From Curtobacterium sp. MMLR14_010 (GTDB lineage: Bacteria; Actinomycetota; Actinomycetes; Actinomycetales; Microbacteriaceae), in assembly GCF_001865015.1 (NCBI RefSeq), contig NZ_MJGV01000023.1:1-64000 (forward strand): a DNA stretch of 64,000 nt. The letters are read 5' to 3'. The first letter of the stretch is position 1, and each line of letters opens with the position of its first letter. Below the pieces are notes generated by a model. It had not been told where the DNA came from. It worked only from the letters and a program-made list of their open reading frames with translations, and searched no databases. Position numbers and translations under genes: made by a program. This document shows, one piece after another, positions 8,454 to 17,621 of this stretch.

Positions 8454-9095
8454 TCAGCTCTGACCGAGGTTCGTCACCAGGTTGATGGCGACGGCGATCA
8501 GGACCGTCCCGAAGAAGTACGACAGCAGTGCGTGCGGCAGGGCCTTCCGCCGGGTCGCACTGTCGTCCGGTTCGACCTCGGGAGCCGCGTACGACATGCC
8601 GATCGTGAAGGCGAAGTAGGCGAAGTCGCTGTAGGTCGGGCGTGCGTCCTGCTTGACGTCGAACCCACCACCGCGGTGGTCGAGGAAGAACATCCGGGCG
8701 TACTTCAGCGCGTACACCGTGTTCACCAGCGCCCAGGCGACCATCACCCCGAGGACGCCCAGGACCACCGCCGCGACCGAGGCGGGGTCACGGGCGTGGC
8801 TCGCCTCCCCCAGGGCGAGGACCACCGCGGCGAGGCTCGCGAGACACGCCACGATGATGGCGTTGTCCGTGAGCCGCGAGTCCGACTCCTCCCGTGCCAG
8901 ACGTTCCGTGCCGTCCGGGTCCTGCCGCCAACACCGGCGCCACACCTGTGTCAGCGCGATGAGCCCAGCCGCGCACCACGCCGCGAGCGGGCCGAGGGAC
9001 GGCGCCCCGAGGAACATGCAGGAGACGCCGACGACGACGCCGATCGCGACGTAGGCCGAGGCGCGGCCCGGCGACAGGATCCGGTCGTTCATCAC
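8454..9095 (-). CDS. DUF1345 family membrane protein
   Basis: This 213-residue integral membrane protein has about five hydrophobic segments and the DUF1345 signature in its C-terminal half: ALKYARMFF, then PTYSDFAYFAFTIGMSY, then a final helix ending VAINLVTNLGQS. The function of the family is unknown. The start may be the GTG at 9095 or the ATG at 9092. It lies 18 bp after the stop of an alcohol dehydrogenase gene and could be the last member of that transcription unit. A repeat element follows it. Confidence 0.87.
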   Translation of the reverse strand: MMNDRILSPGRASAYVAIGVVVGVSCMFLGAPSLGPLAAWCAAGLIALTQVWRRCWRQDPDGTERLAREESDSRLTDNAIIVACLASLAAVVLALGEASHARDPASVAAVVLGVLGVMVAWALVNTVYALKYARMFFLDHRGGGFDVKQDARPTYSDFAYFAFTIGMSYAAPEVEPDDSATRRKALPHALLSYFFGTVLIAVAINLVTNLGQS

Positions 9096-9113
9096 GCGTG
9101 CCGCGTCCGTCGG

Positions 9114-10280
9114 TCACGCTGACGTCGGCACCGGAGCGGTCTCCGGGTGCAGGACGACCTTCGTCCAACCGTGGTCACGGGCTTCGAAGTGCGCGTACGC
9201 CTCCGGCGCCTGGTCGAGCGGGAGCTCGTGGCTGACGATCCACGACGGCGTCGCACGTCCACTCGCGATGAGGTCGCGGAGTGCTCGGTTGTACCGCTTG
9301 ACCGGGCACTGCCCTGTCCCCATCGACTGCCCGCGGAACCAGAACTCACCGAAGTCGAACGCGACGGCACCGCGCTGCGCCAGGGCGTCAGGACCCCCGG
9401 GGTCCTGCGGGACGTACACGCCGACGACGCCGATCGTGCCGGTGAAGCGCACCGAGCGCACCAGTTGGTTCAGGGTCGAGTTCGGGCGCTCCTCTCCGTC
9501 GGGATCGTGCGCCTGGTAGCCGACGCACTCGCACCCGTTGTCTGCTCCGAGCCCCATCGTCAGATCGTTCACCGCCTCGACGGGGTCGACCGCCGAGTCG
9601 TCGATCGGGATGGCTCCGATCTCCTCGACCTTCTGCAGCCGGTCGGGCTGTCGGTCGACGACCATGACCTTGCTCGCTCCCTTGAGGATCGCGGAGTACG
9701 CGGCCATGCACCCCACCGGTCCGGCGCCGTAGACGACCGTCTGGTCGCCCGGCTGCACTCGCGCGAGTTCGGTCGCGTGGTAGCCGGTGGGGAAGATGTC
9801 CGCGAGCATCACGTAGTCGGTCTGCTTCTCCTGCGCGTCCTCACCGAGACGCAGGCAGTTGAAGTCCGCCCACGGCACACGGAGCAGCTCCGCCTGTCCG
9901 CCAGCCCACGGCCCCATGTCGGCGAACCCGTACGCAGCGCCGGCCATCGCCCGTTCTGGCTGTGCGGTGAGGCAGTAGTTGGTGAAGCCCCGCTCGCAGT
10001 TCTTGCAGTGCCCGCAGGCGACGTTGAACGGCAGGACGACCCAGTCTCCGACCTGCACCTCGTCCACGGCGTCGCCCACCTCGATCACCTGCCCGAGGTT
10101 CTCGTGGCCGAACCACCGTCCGGTCTCGAAGTCGGTCCGTCCCTCGTACATGTGGAGGTCGGAGCCGCAGATGTTGGTGGTCGTGATCCTGACCAGCGCG
10201 TCGGTCGGACGCTCGATGCGGGCGTCGGGGACGTCCTTGACACTGACCCTGCGCGGGCCGTCGTACACAACTGCTCTCAT
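9114..10280 (-). CDS. Zinc-dependent alcohol dehydrogenase, formaldehyde-dehydrogenase-like
   Basis: A 388-residue medium-chain dehydrogenase. The N-terminal domain carries catalytic zinc residues (CGSDLHMYEG, GHENLG) and the structural zinc loop CGHCKNCERGFTNYC; the NAD(P) domain has GAGPVGCMAA. It is closest in appearance to glutathione-independent formaldehyde dehydrogenases and their relatives. The ATG at 10280 is chosen over an upstream extension to 10439, because the extra residues are only Thr-Asn-Ser repeats encoded by a 9-bp tandem repeat. It lies 91 bp downstream of a second, related dehydrogenase, and the pair is probably co-transcribed. Substrate unknown. Confidence 0.9.
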   Translation of the reverse strand: MRAVVYDGPRRVSVKDVPDARIERPTDALVRITTTNICGSDLHMYEGRTDFETGRWFGHENLGQVIEVGDAVDEVQVGDWVVLPFNVACGHCKNCERGFTNYCLTAQPERAMAGAAYGFADMGPWAGGQAELLRVPWADFNCLRLGEDAQEKQTDYVMLADIFPTGYHATELARVQPGDQTVVYGAGPVGCMAAYSAILKGASKVMVVDRQPDRLQKVEEIGAIPIDDSAVDPVEAVNDLTMGLGADNGCECVGYQAHDPDGEERPNSTLNQLVRSVRFTGTIGVVGVYVPQDPGGPDALAQRGAVAFDFGEFWFRGQSMGTGQCPVKRYNRALRDLIASGRATPSWIVSHELPLDQAPEAYAHFEARDHGWTKVVLHPETAPVPTSA

Positions 10281-10290
10281 GACCGTGCCT

Positions 10291-10334
10291 TTCGTGCTGT
10301 TCGTGCTGTTCGTGCTGTTCGTGCTGTTCGTGCG
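10291..10334. repeat. 9-bp tandem repeat in the leader of a dehydrogenase gene
   Basis: Four full copies of ttcgtgctg plus a partial fifth lie immediately upstream of the dehydrogenase start (ATG complement at 10278-10280). On the coding strand the unit is cagcacgaa. The array would be prone to slippage, which would change leader length in 9-bp steps. Confidence 0.85.
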
Positions 10335-10371
10335 TGATGGTGCGAGTGCTGCCGGTCGGCGTCCTCCGCCG

Positions 10372-11547
10372 TCAGGAACCGGGACGGAAGACGGCGCGGA
10401 CGCACCCGTCCTCCTTCTGCTTGAACATCTCGTACCCACGAGGCCCCTCCTCGAGCGGCATGACGTGGGTTGCGAGGTGCTCGGTGCTGATCTCCCCGGC
10501 GGCGATCCGGTCGAGGATCATCGGGATGTAGCGGTGTCCGTGCTGCTGAGCACCACGGACCGTCAGGCCCTTGTTCATCACCGCGCCGAAGGGGAACTTG
10601 TCGACGAACCCGCCGAACACCCCGAGCGAGAACAGGCTGCCGCCCTTGCGGCAGGCGTAGATCGCCTCGCGCAGCGCCGTCGGCCGGTCCGTCTGCAGCC
10701 GGAGCTGCTGCTTGACCTGGTCGTACAGGTACTGCGGCCCCGTCCCGTGGGCCTCCATCCCCACCGCCTCGATGCAGACGTCGGGACCGCGGCCTCCGGT
10801 GCGCTCCTTGAGCTCCGGCAGCACGCTCTCGCTGCTGTAGTCGAGGGTCTCGGCGCCGATGTGCTCCCGGACCTGCCGGAGGCGTTCGGGCAGTCGGTCG
10901 ATGACGACGACCTGCTCGGCCCCGAGCAGCATGGCCGCCCGCGCCGCCATCTGGCCGACACCACCGGCACCCCACACCGCGACGGTGTCACCGGGTTGGA
11001 TGCCCGCGAGGTCCGCCCCGGTCCACCCGGTCGGCGCCGCGTCCGACGCGAACAGCGCCGCGACGTCCGACACCCCGTCGGGCACCGGGAACGCCCCCTG
11101 GTCGGCGAACGGCACGCGGACGTACTCGGCGTGGCTGCCCGCGAACCCGCCGAGCGCATGACTGTAGGCGAAGCACCCACCGATCGGGGAGCCCCACATC
11201 GTCTCGGTCAGCCCCGGGTTCGGGTTGCCGTTGTCGCAGAGCGAGAACAGCCCGTGCGTGCAGTACCAGCACTGTCCGCAGGCGATGAACGAGCAGACCA
11301 CGACCCGGTCCCCCACCCGGTGCTTGCGGACCGCGGACCCGACCTCGACGACCTCGCCCATGAACTCGTGGCCCAGGACGTCCCCGGCACGCATCGTCGG
11401 GATGTACCCGCCGAGCAGGTGCAGGTCCGAGCCGCAGGTGGTGCTGAGCCGCACCCGCAGGATGACGTCGTGGTCGTTGAGGATGGCCGGGTCCTCGACC
11501 GTCTCCACCGAGGTCTCGTTGACCCCGGTCCAACACAGTGCCTTCAC
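10372..11547 (-). CDS. Zinc-dependent alcohol dehydrogenase
   Basis: A 391-residue medium-chain dehydrogenase with CGSDLHLLGGYIPTM, the catalytic-zinc segment GHEFMGEV, the structural zinc loop CGQCWYCTHGLFSLC and the nucleotide-binding motif GAGGVGQMAA. It is related to the following dehydrogenase but distinct in its N-terminal insert. Family members oxidise primary alcohols or formaldehyde adducts. The GTG start at 11547 overlaps the stop of a small membrane-protein gene (GTGA), so these are translated together. The first gene of the unit appears to be a 25-residue leader ORF. Confidence 0.9.
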   Translation of the reverse strand: MKALCWTGVNETSVETVEDPAILNDHDVILRVRLSTTCGSDLHLLGGYIPTMRAGDVLGHEFMGEVVEVGSAVRKHRVGDRVVVCSFIACGQCWYCTHGLFSLCDNGNPNPGLTETMWGSPIGGCFAYSHALGGFAGSHAEYVRVPFADQGAFPVPDGVSDVAALFASDAAPTGWTGADLAGIQPGDTVAVWGAGGVGQMAARAAMLLGAEQVVVIDRLPERLRQVREHIGAETLDYSSESVLPELKERTGGRGPDVCIEAVGMEAHGTGPQYLYDQVKQQLRLQTDRPTALREAIYACRKGGSLFSLGVFGGFVDKFPFGAVMNKGLTVRGAQQHGHRYIPMILDRIAAGEISTEHLATHVMPLEEGPRGYEMFKQKEDGCVRAVFRPGS

Positions 11548-12014
11548 AGTGTCCCCTCCTCGTTGCTCCGCGCCGTCGCCAGTTCCACGAGTGCTCCGGT
11601 CGGCGTGGCCGTTCGGCGGCCGTGGGGCACCGGGTCGACCCGGAGCACCTCGCCGACCTCGATCAGTTGCTTGGCTTCCCGCAACGCAGCGCGGAGCCGT
11701 CCGCGGTCGCGGTCGCCCGCTGCTGCTCGGGAGGCGCCCTGCCGGAAGCGGGCGCGCAGCTCGGTGCCCTTGTCGCCGGGCGCGATCCGGGCCTCCAGTT
11801 CGACGGCGTCACCGAACCGCGCGAGCGGCCCCGGCGTCCGTCCCGCCGGCAGGACGTCGTCGACGTCGCGGGCGACGGTGACGGCGAGCCACCCCGACCG
11901 CGGAGCGGAGGCCGCTCCCGTCCCCGGCGCGGATCGTGGTCGGCGCCGCCGGGCCAGCACCACGGCGCTGGCTGCGGCGACGACCACCGCGGCGCCGACC
12001 AGCCGGGGCGTCAT
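11544..12014 (-). CDS. Hypothetical membrane-anchored protein linked to alcohol dehydrogenases
   Basis: A 156-residue protein with one N-terminal hydrophobic segment (residues 5-20, VGAAVVVAAASAVVLA) followed by an Arg-rich patch and a soluble domain (WLAVTVARDVDDVLPAG, then VELEARIAPGDKGTELRARF). The soluble part vaguely resembles SRPBCC-type stress proteins, but I would not assign it. It overlaps both neighbours by 4 bp: its ATG lies in the stop of a 25-residue ORF, and its stop lies in the GTG of the dehydrogenase gene. The context suggests a membrane partner of the two dehydrogenases. Confidence 0.72.
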   Translation of the reverse strand: MTPRLVGAAVVVAAASAVVLARRRRPRSAPGTGAASAPRSGWLAVTVARDVDDVLPAGRTPGPLARFGDAVELEARIAPGDKGTELRARFRQGASRAAAGDRDRGRLRAALREAKQLIEVGEVLRVDPVPHGRRTATPTGALVELATARSNEEGTL

Positions 12015-12088
12015 CGGGGTGCTCCGTGCGGACGGGTCCGGGTGATGGTTCCGGACCGAGCAGGTCCGGTCGGTGTGGCGTGTTCCAT
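12011..12088 (-). CDS. 25-residue small ORF coupled to the ADH operon
   Basis: The ATG (complement of 12086-12088) is preceded by a perfect AGGAGG five bases upstream. The frame of 25 codons, rich in Thr, Arg and Pro (MEHATPTGPARSG at its start), ends in a TGA that overlaps the ATG of the 156-residue membrane protein. The ideal ribosome-binding site and ATGA overlap argue that it is translated, either as a small protein or as a leader that delivers ribosomes to the next gene. No known leader-peptide residue bias is obvious. Confidence 0.5.
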   Translation of the reverse strand: MEHATPTGPARSGTITRTRPHGAPR

Positions 12089-12323
12089 CGCGGCCTCCTG
12101 AGTCGCTTCGATGCGGATCAACGAGACGGAGAACGGCTGAGACGGACGTGCCGGGAAGGCACTCGCTCAGTTGCGCTCCCGCCGGTCCAGGGTGCGACGT
12201 GACTCGGCCTCGTGTCCGCGACTTGTCCACGATGCGTCGCGGTGTTCCGCCGTCGGGACGAGCACGCGAGCAGTCGCCGGGCCGACGACGGATCCGCTCG
12301 GGACGATGACGGATCCGTCACCC

Positions 12324-12480
12324 CGCCGAACGGGAACTCGTTCCGCCCGCGATCTGACCCATGACGCGTGCGATGGGAAGCGGGATCGCGCGGAGGCGGT
12401 CGGAACGAACGACTGACTACGCGCGGAACGACCTGCTGCGCGCGGAACGGCCCACGACGCGCGGAACGACCTGCCACGGC
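12324..12480 (+). repeat. Diverged direct repeat, copy B, with three 19-bp units
   Basis: This is the second copy of the repeat at 8282-8430, in the same orientation. Its end contains three 19-bp tandem units beginning cgcgcggaacg (12420, 12439 and 12458). The remainder of the 12089-12487 gap holds only the promoter region for the ADH operon and a gatgacggatcc motif shared with copy A; I see no gene there. Confidence 0.75.
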
Positions 12481-12487
12481 CCCCGCG

Positions 12488-13251
<764 letters not shown>

Positions 13252-13255
<4 letters not shown>

Positions 13256-14061
13256 CGGGGACCTCCTCGGCCGCGGTCCAGCGCGTCCTGCAGGGTCCTG
13301 GCGCTGCCGACGAGCCGCTGCGTGTACGGGTGGGTCGGCGCGGCGATGACGTCCCGCACGGCCCCCTGCTCGACGGCACGCCCGTGCTCGAGCACGAGCA
13401 CCCGGTCGACCGTGCGCGCCACGACGGACAGGTCGTGGCTGATGAAGAGCAAGCCCATGCCGCGGTCGGCGACGGCTCGGTCGAGCAGGTCGAGCACCTC
13501 CGCCTGCACCGTGACGTCGAGCGCCGTGGTGGGTTCGTCGGCGATGAGGACCCGCGGTCGGCACGCGAGCGCCATCGCGATCGCCACACGCTGCCGCTGC
13601 CCACCGGAGAGCTCCCACGGGAACGCGCGGGACACCCGGTCGGGGTCGGGCAGCGCGACGTCGACGATCGCCTCGTGCACGGCGGACCGCAAGGCGTCGC
13701 CACGGAGCCCCCGGTGGCGGCGCAGCGGTTCGGCGATCTGGTCGCCGGCACGCATGATCGGGTCGAGCGCGGTCATCGGCTCCTGGAACACCGGAGCGAC
13801 GGCGGCCCCGCGCACACCGCGGAGCGCCCGCTCGGACGCGCCGACGACCTCGACGTCGCCGACCCGGATGGAGCCGGTGACCGTCAGGGCGGACGGCAAC
13901 AGCCCGAGCACGGCGAGCGCGGTGAGCGACTTGCCGCTGCCGGACTCCCCCACGATGCCGAGGCGGCCGCCGTCCTCGACGGCGAACGAGACGCCGTCGA
14001 CGAGCACCGCCCCGTCGGCGGAGGTGATGCGCAGGTCGGTGACCTCGATGGCGGGGCTCAT
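13252..14061 (-). CDS. Peptide/nickel-type ABC transporter ATP-binding protein (OppD/DppD-like)
   Basis: A 269-residue ATPase with Walker A GESGSGKS, Q-loop VFQEPMTALDP, signature LSGGQRQRVAIAMA, Walker B VLIADEP and H-loop SHD. The C-terminal PTHPYTQRLVG segment is a hallmark of the OppD/DppD family. The ATG at 14061 overlaps the stop of the permease gene upstream. It would form a heterodimeric motor with the next gene product on the cytoplasmic face of the two permeases. Confidence 0.9.
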
Positions 14062-14990
14062 CCGAGCCTCCTGTCCGTCTCGTCGGGGGTGGCCGCGACC
14101 GGTGCGACGGTGCCGACCCCGTCACCACCCACCGTCGTCCCAGCCGGGAGGCTCGGTGCGGCTCCCCGCGTCGCTCGCCGTCCGCGGCGGGTCGGGTCCG
14201 CGACGTCGCGCAGGCCGTCCGCCAGGAGGTTCGCGCCGATGACCAGCGCGACGAGGGCGAGGCCCGGGGCGAGGACGCCGGCCGGCGCCTCGAAGGCCGT
14301 CTGCTGGGCGTCCTGGAGCATGCGGCCCCACGAGGCGTTGGGCGGCGGGGCGCCGAGGCCGAGGTAGGACAGGCTGGCCTCGGCCAGGACCGCGAGCCCG
14401 AACTGCAGCGCGAGGTTGACGGCGAGGGTGGGCCAGATGTTCGGCAGCACGTGCTCGGTGACCACGCGCGCCCACGAGGTGCCGGAGGTCCTGGACGCGG
14501 TGACGTACTCCTGCCGCAGGACCCGTCGGGCCAGGATCCGGACCAGTCGGGCGACGACGGCGGTCATCACCAGGCCGATGGCGATGATCGCGGTGCCGAG
14601 GGAGGCGCCCCGGGCGGCGACGAGGAGCATCGCGACGAGCAGTGTCGGGAACGCGATCACGATGTCGAGGACGGCGGACAGGGTGTCGTCGAGCCAGGGG
14701 CGGGCGAACGCTGCGGCCAGACCGACGGCGGTGCCGAGGACGCCGCCGACCAGGACCGCACCGAGTCCCGTGGAGAGGGCGATCCGCGCGCCGATGAGCA
14801 GCTGAGTGGCGAGGTCGCGGCCGAGGGTGTCGGTGCCGAGCCAGTGCGCGCCGCCGGGCGGGGTGAGCCGGCCGCCGGACGTGTCGTACAGCGAGTAGGG
14901 CAGCCAGATCAGCGAGACGACCGCGGCGACGACGACCAGTCCCACGAGCACGATGCCCGTGGTCAGGGACACCGAGCGGCGGGCGCTCAC
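14058..14990 (-). CDS. Peptide/nickel-type ABC transporter permease (OppC/DppC-like)
   Basis: A 310-residue permease with an N-terminal helix, the periplasmic segment HWLGTDTLGRD characteristic of OppC/DppC, and a core of about five helices with the ATPase-coupling loop SRTSGTSWARVVTEHVLP. The GTG start at 14990 overlaps the stop of the OppB-like gene. The last 35 or so residues form an unusual hydrophilic, Gly/Pro/Thr-rich tail (after DPTRRGRR) that ordinary family members lack. Confidence 0.9.
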   Translation of the reverse strand: MSARRSVSLTTGIVLVGLVVVAAVVSLIWLPYSLYDTSGGRLTPPGGAHWLGTDTLGRDLATQLLIGARIALSTGLGAVLVGGVLGTAVGLAAAFARPWLDDTLSAVLDIVIAFPTLLVAMLLVAARGASLGTAIIAIGLVMTAVVARLVRILARRVLRQEYVTASRTSGTSWARVVTEHVLPNIWPTLAVNLALQFGLAVLAEASLSYLGLGAPPPNASWGRMLQDAQQTAFEAPAGVLAPGLALVALVIGANLLADGLRDVADPTRRGRRATRGAAPSLPAGTTVGGDGVGTVAPVAATPDETDRRLG

Positions 14991-15949
14991 CGGTTCCCCG
15001 AGACGCTCGAGCGCAGGCGCGGGTCGACGATGCGCTGCACGACGTCGGCGATGAACCCGATCACGAGCACGGCGACGGTGGAGACGAGGAGCACGCCCTG
15101 GATGCTCGGGTAGTCGTGCTGCTCGATCCCGGTGATGAGCATGCTGCCGAGACCGGGCAGGGCGAAGACGCTCTCGACGACGACCGCGCCGAGGAACGTC
15201 GACGCGAGCTCGATGCCGAGGACCGCGATCACCGGGACGACCGCGGACCGGACACCGTGGCGCAGGAACGCCGACGCGGTGGACGCCCCGAGCGCCCGGG
15301 CGGTGCGGATGTGGTCGGCGCCGAGGACGTCGAGCACCGCGCTCCGGACGTAGCGGGCGATGGACGCCGTCATGACGACGGCCACGGTGATGATCGGCAG
15401 CGCCAGGGACTCGAGCGCGTCGCCGGGGTACGTCCAGTCGTCGCGGGGGAAGCCGCTCGAGGGCAGCAGCCCCCACTGCAGCGACACGACCTGCACGAGC
15501 AGGATGCCGATCCAGAAGACGGGGACCGCGATGCCGAGCTGGGTGATGCCGGAGAGCAGCACCCCGTACCAGCGGTCGGCCCGGGCGGCCGCGACGAACC
15601 CGACGACGCTGGCGACGACCACGGCGACGACGAACGCGATGAGCGTCAGCGGCACGGTGACGACCAGGCGCTGCGCGAGGTCCGGCAGCACGGGCAGGCC
15701 GCTCGTGAAGGACGTCCCGAGGTCGAGGTGCAGCATCTGCCCGAACCAATGCAGGAACTGCTGTGTCAGCGGCAGGTCGGAGCCCACCGCACGCCGGGCA
15801 GCAGCGACCTGGTCGGGTGTGGCGTTCGCCGCGAGCAGGGCGTTCGCCGGGTCACCGGGCAGGATCCGCAGGAGCGCGAACACGACGACCAGGGACGCCG
15901 CGAGCGACAGCACGAGGATGCCGAGGCGGCGGAGGACGTACGCGGTCAT
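14987..15949 (-). CDS. Peptide/nickel-type ABC transporter permease (OppB/DppB-like)
   Basis: A 320-residue permease beginning MTAYVLRRLGILVLSL, the usual OppB-type first helix, with the LPGDPA motif near residue 30 and a coupling loop ARALGASTASAFLRHGVRS. It pairs with the OppC-like protein. The ATG at 15949 follows the binding-protein stop by 62 bp and has a family-typical N-terminus; a longer upstream frame would overlap the binding-protein gene. Confidence 0.9.
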   Translation of the reverse strand: MTAYVLRRLGILVLSLAASLVVVFALLRILPGDPANALLAANATPDQVAAARRAVGSDLPLTQQFLHWFGQMLHLDLGTSFTSGLPVLPDLAQRLVVTVPLTLIAFVVAVVVASVVGFVAAARADRWYGVLLSGITQLGIAVPVFWIGILLVQVVSLQWGLLPSSGFPRDDWTYPGDALESLALPIITVAVVMTASIARYVRSAVLDVLGADHIRTARALGASTASAFLRHGVRSAVVPVIAVLGIELASTFLGAVVVESVFALPGLGSMLITGIEQHDYPSIQGVLLVSTVAVLVIGFIADVVQRIVDPRLRSSVSGNR

Positions 15950-16011
15950 GGGGTGGTGCGGATCCTGCCTGGTGGGTGTCGGTGCGGGGCCGGCGCGTTC
16001 GCCGTCCGCGA

Positions 16012-17514
16012 CTAGGAGACGGTGATGCCGGAGACGGGGAACTGCGAGTTCAGCCCGTTCTTCCAGTATCCCGTGACGTCCTTGTCCGACACGACGATCT
16101 GCGGGTACAGGTACAGCCAGTCGCTCGCCGCGTCCTTCACGATCTGCTCGTTCGCCTGCTTGAGCAGCTCGGTCTGCTGGTCCTCGGACGTGGCCTGCTC
16201 GGCATCCGCGATGTCCTGCTGCACGGCCTGGTTGTCGTACCCGAAGTAGAAGTCCGGGTCGCCGTAGAAGACGACGTCGCGGTCGTTGACGTGCTCCTGC
16301 AGCGTGGCCTCGAAGTCGTGCTGCTGGTACACCTTCGTGTACCACTCGTCGGCGCTGATCGTGTTGATGTCGACGGTCACGCCGACCTTCTTCAGCGCGC
16401 TCTGCAGGTACTGCGCGACGGCGGGGTGCGGGTCGTACGACGGGGTGTCGAGCGTGAACGTGAAGCCGTCGGCGTGGCCGGACTCCGCGAGCAGGTCCTT
16501 AGCCTTGGCCGGGTCGTACGCGTTGACGCTCGTCAGGTCCTCGTACCAGGGGTCGGTCGGTGGGACCATCGACCCGTTCACCGTGCCGTAGTCGCCCCAG
16601 ATGGCCTTGAGCAGCGCCTTGCGGTCGACGGCGGCCGAGATCGCCTGGCGGAGCTTCACGTCCGTGAACGGCCCCTTCGCGTCGTTGAACGCCAGGAGCT
16701 CCTTCGTCGTCGAGTCGCCCTCGCTCACCGTGTACTTGGACGTGTCTGCCGTGAACCGGGAGAGCGCGTCCGGGGACTGGATGCTCGTGACGACGTCGAC
16801 GCGGCCGCTGGCCAGGGCGTTCGAGAGCGTGGAGGCGCTGGTGAAGTAGTCGAACTCGACGCCGCCGTTCGCGGGCTTCTTGCCCCAGTAGTCCGTGAAG
16901 GGCTCGAGGGTGAGCGACGAACCGCGCTTGAAGGTGCCGAGCGTGTACGGCCCGGTGCCGTTCTCCTCGGTCTTGAGCTTCGTGGCGTCCGCCGGGACGA
17001 TCCACACGTACGACAGGTTGTAGACGAACGAGATCGAGCGCTTCGACAGCGTGACCTCGACGGTGTCGTCGTCCGGGGTGGCGATCGACTTCACCACGGA
17101 CAGGCTCGACTTCCGCGACGACTGCGAGTCCTCGGCGGTCACGCGCTCGATCGAGCTCTTGACGTCGGCGCTCGTGAGCGTGCCCCCGTCGTGGAACTTC
17201 ACGCCCTTGCGGAGCGTGAACGTGTAGGTCAGGCCGTCGGAGGACGTCTTGTACGCGCTCGCGAGCAGCGGGGTGACCTTCCCGTCGTCGCCGAGGCGGA
17301 ACAGGCCCTCGTAGACGTTGTCCTGGAAGGCCTCGTTGACGCCCTGGCCACCGCCGTCGACGTTGGAGAGGTTGGTCGGCTCGTAGAGGGAGCCGATCGC
17401 CACGGTGGCGTCGGCGCCGGAGGACGAGCCGCCGTTCGAGGACGAGCAGCCGGCGAGGGCGAGGCTCAGGGCGATGCCGGATGCGACGAGCGCGGCTGCG
17501 GTGCGGGACTTCAC
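16012..17514 (-). CDS. Peptide/nickel-type ABC substrate-binding lipoprotein (family 5)
   Basis: A 500-residue extracellular binding protein with a lipoprotein signal (lipobox LALAGC, Cys23) and the family 5 layout: EPTNLSN near the mature N-terminus, then YTFTLRKGVKFHDG, KLRQAISAAVDR and a Tyr/Trp-rich C-terminal lobe. It is the first gene of the importer operon. The GTG at 17514 gives a normal signal peptide. Upstream lie an 18-bp tandem repeat and a DUF1684 gene on the same strand. Ligand unknown. Confidence 0.92.
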   Translation of the reverse strand: MKSRTAAALVASGIALSLALAGCSSSNGGSSSGADATVAIGSLYEPTNLSNVDGGGQGVNEAFQDNVYEGLFRLGDDGKVTPLLASAYKTSSDGLTYTFTLRKGVKFHDGGTLTSADVKSSIERVTAEDSQSSRKSSLSVVKSIATPDDDTVEVTLSKRSISFVYNLSYVWIVPADATKLKTEENGTGPYTLGTFKRGSSLTLEPFTDYWGKKPANGGVEFDYFTSASTLSNALASGRVDVVTSIQSPDALSRFTADTSKYTVSEGDSTTKELLAFNDAKGPFTDVKLRQAISAAVDRKALLKAIWGDYGTVNGSMVPPTDPWYEDLTSVNAYDPAKAKDLLAESGHADGFTFTLDTPSYDPHPAVAQYLQSALKKVGVTVDINTISADEWYTKVYQQHDFEATLQEHVNDRDVVFYGDPDFYFGYDNQAVQQDIADAEQATSEDQQTELLKQANEQIVKDAASDWLYLYPQIVVSDKDVTGYWKNGLNSQFPVSGITVS

Positions 17515-17544
17515 GGGACTCCTGGTCGTTCGGGGTCGGGTTCG

Positions 17545-17596
17545 GGGTGTGGTGCTGGTGCGGGGTGTGGTGCTGGTGCGGGGTGTGGTGCTGCGG
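17545..17596. repeat. 18-bp tandem repeat upstream of the binding-protein gene
   Basis: Two full copies and a partial third of gggtgtggtgctggtgcg (starts 17545, 17563, 17581) fill most of the 107-bp gap between the DUF1684 gene and the binding-protein gene. On the coding strand this is a C/A-rich leader. It could affect promoter spacing or mRNA folding. Confidence 0.8.
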
Positions 17597-17621
17597 CCGG
17601 TGCCGGGTCGCTCCCCGCTGG

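Noticed and set aside
10291-10334. Short repeats as a CRISPR array
   Set aside because: Units are contiguous 9-mers without spacers, and no cas gene is present. The same holds for the repeats at 17545 and 46165.
9114-10439. A 441-residue version of the second alcohol dehydrogenase
   Set aside because: The added N-terminus is low-complexity Thr-Asn-Ser encoded by the 9-bp repeat, and the family's conserved N-terminus begins at the ATG at 10280.
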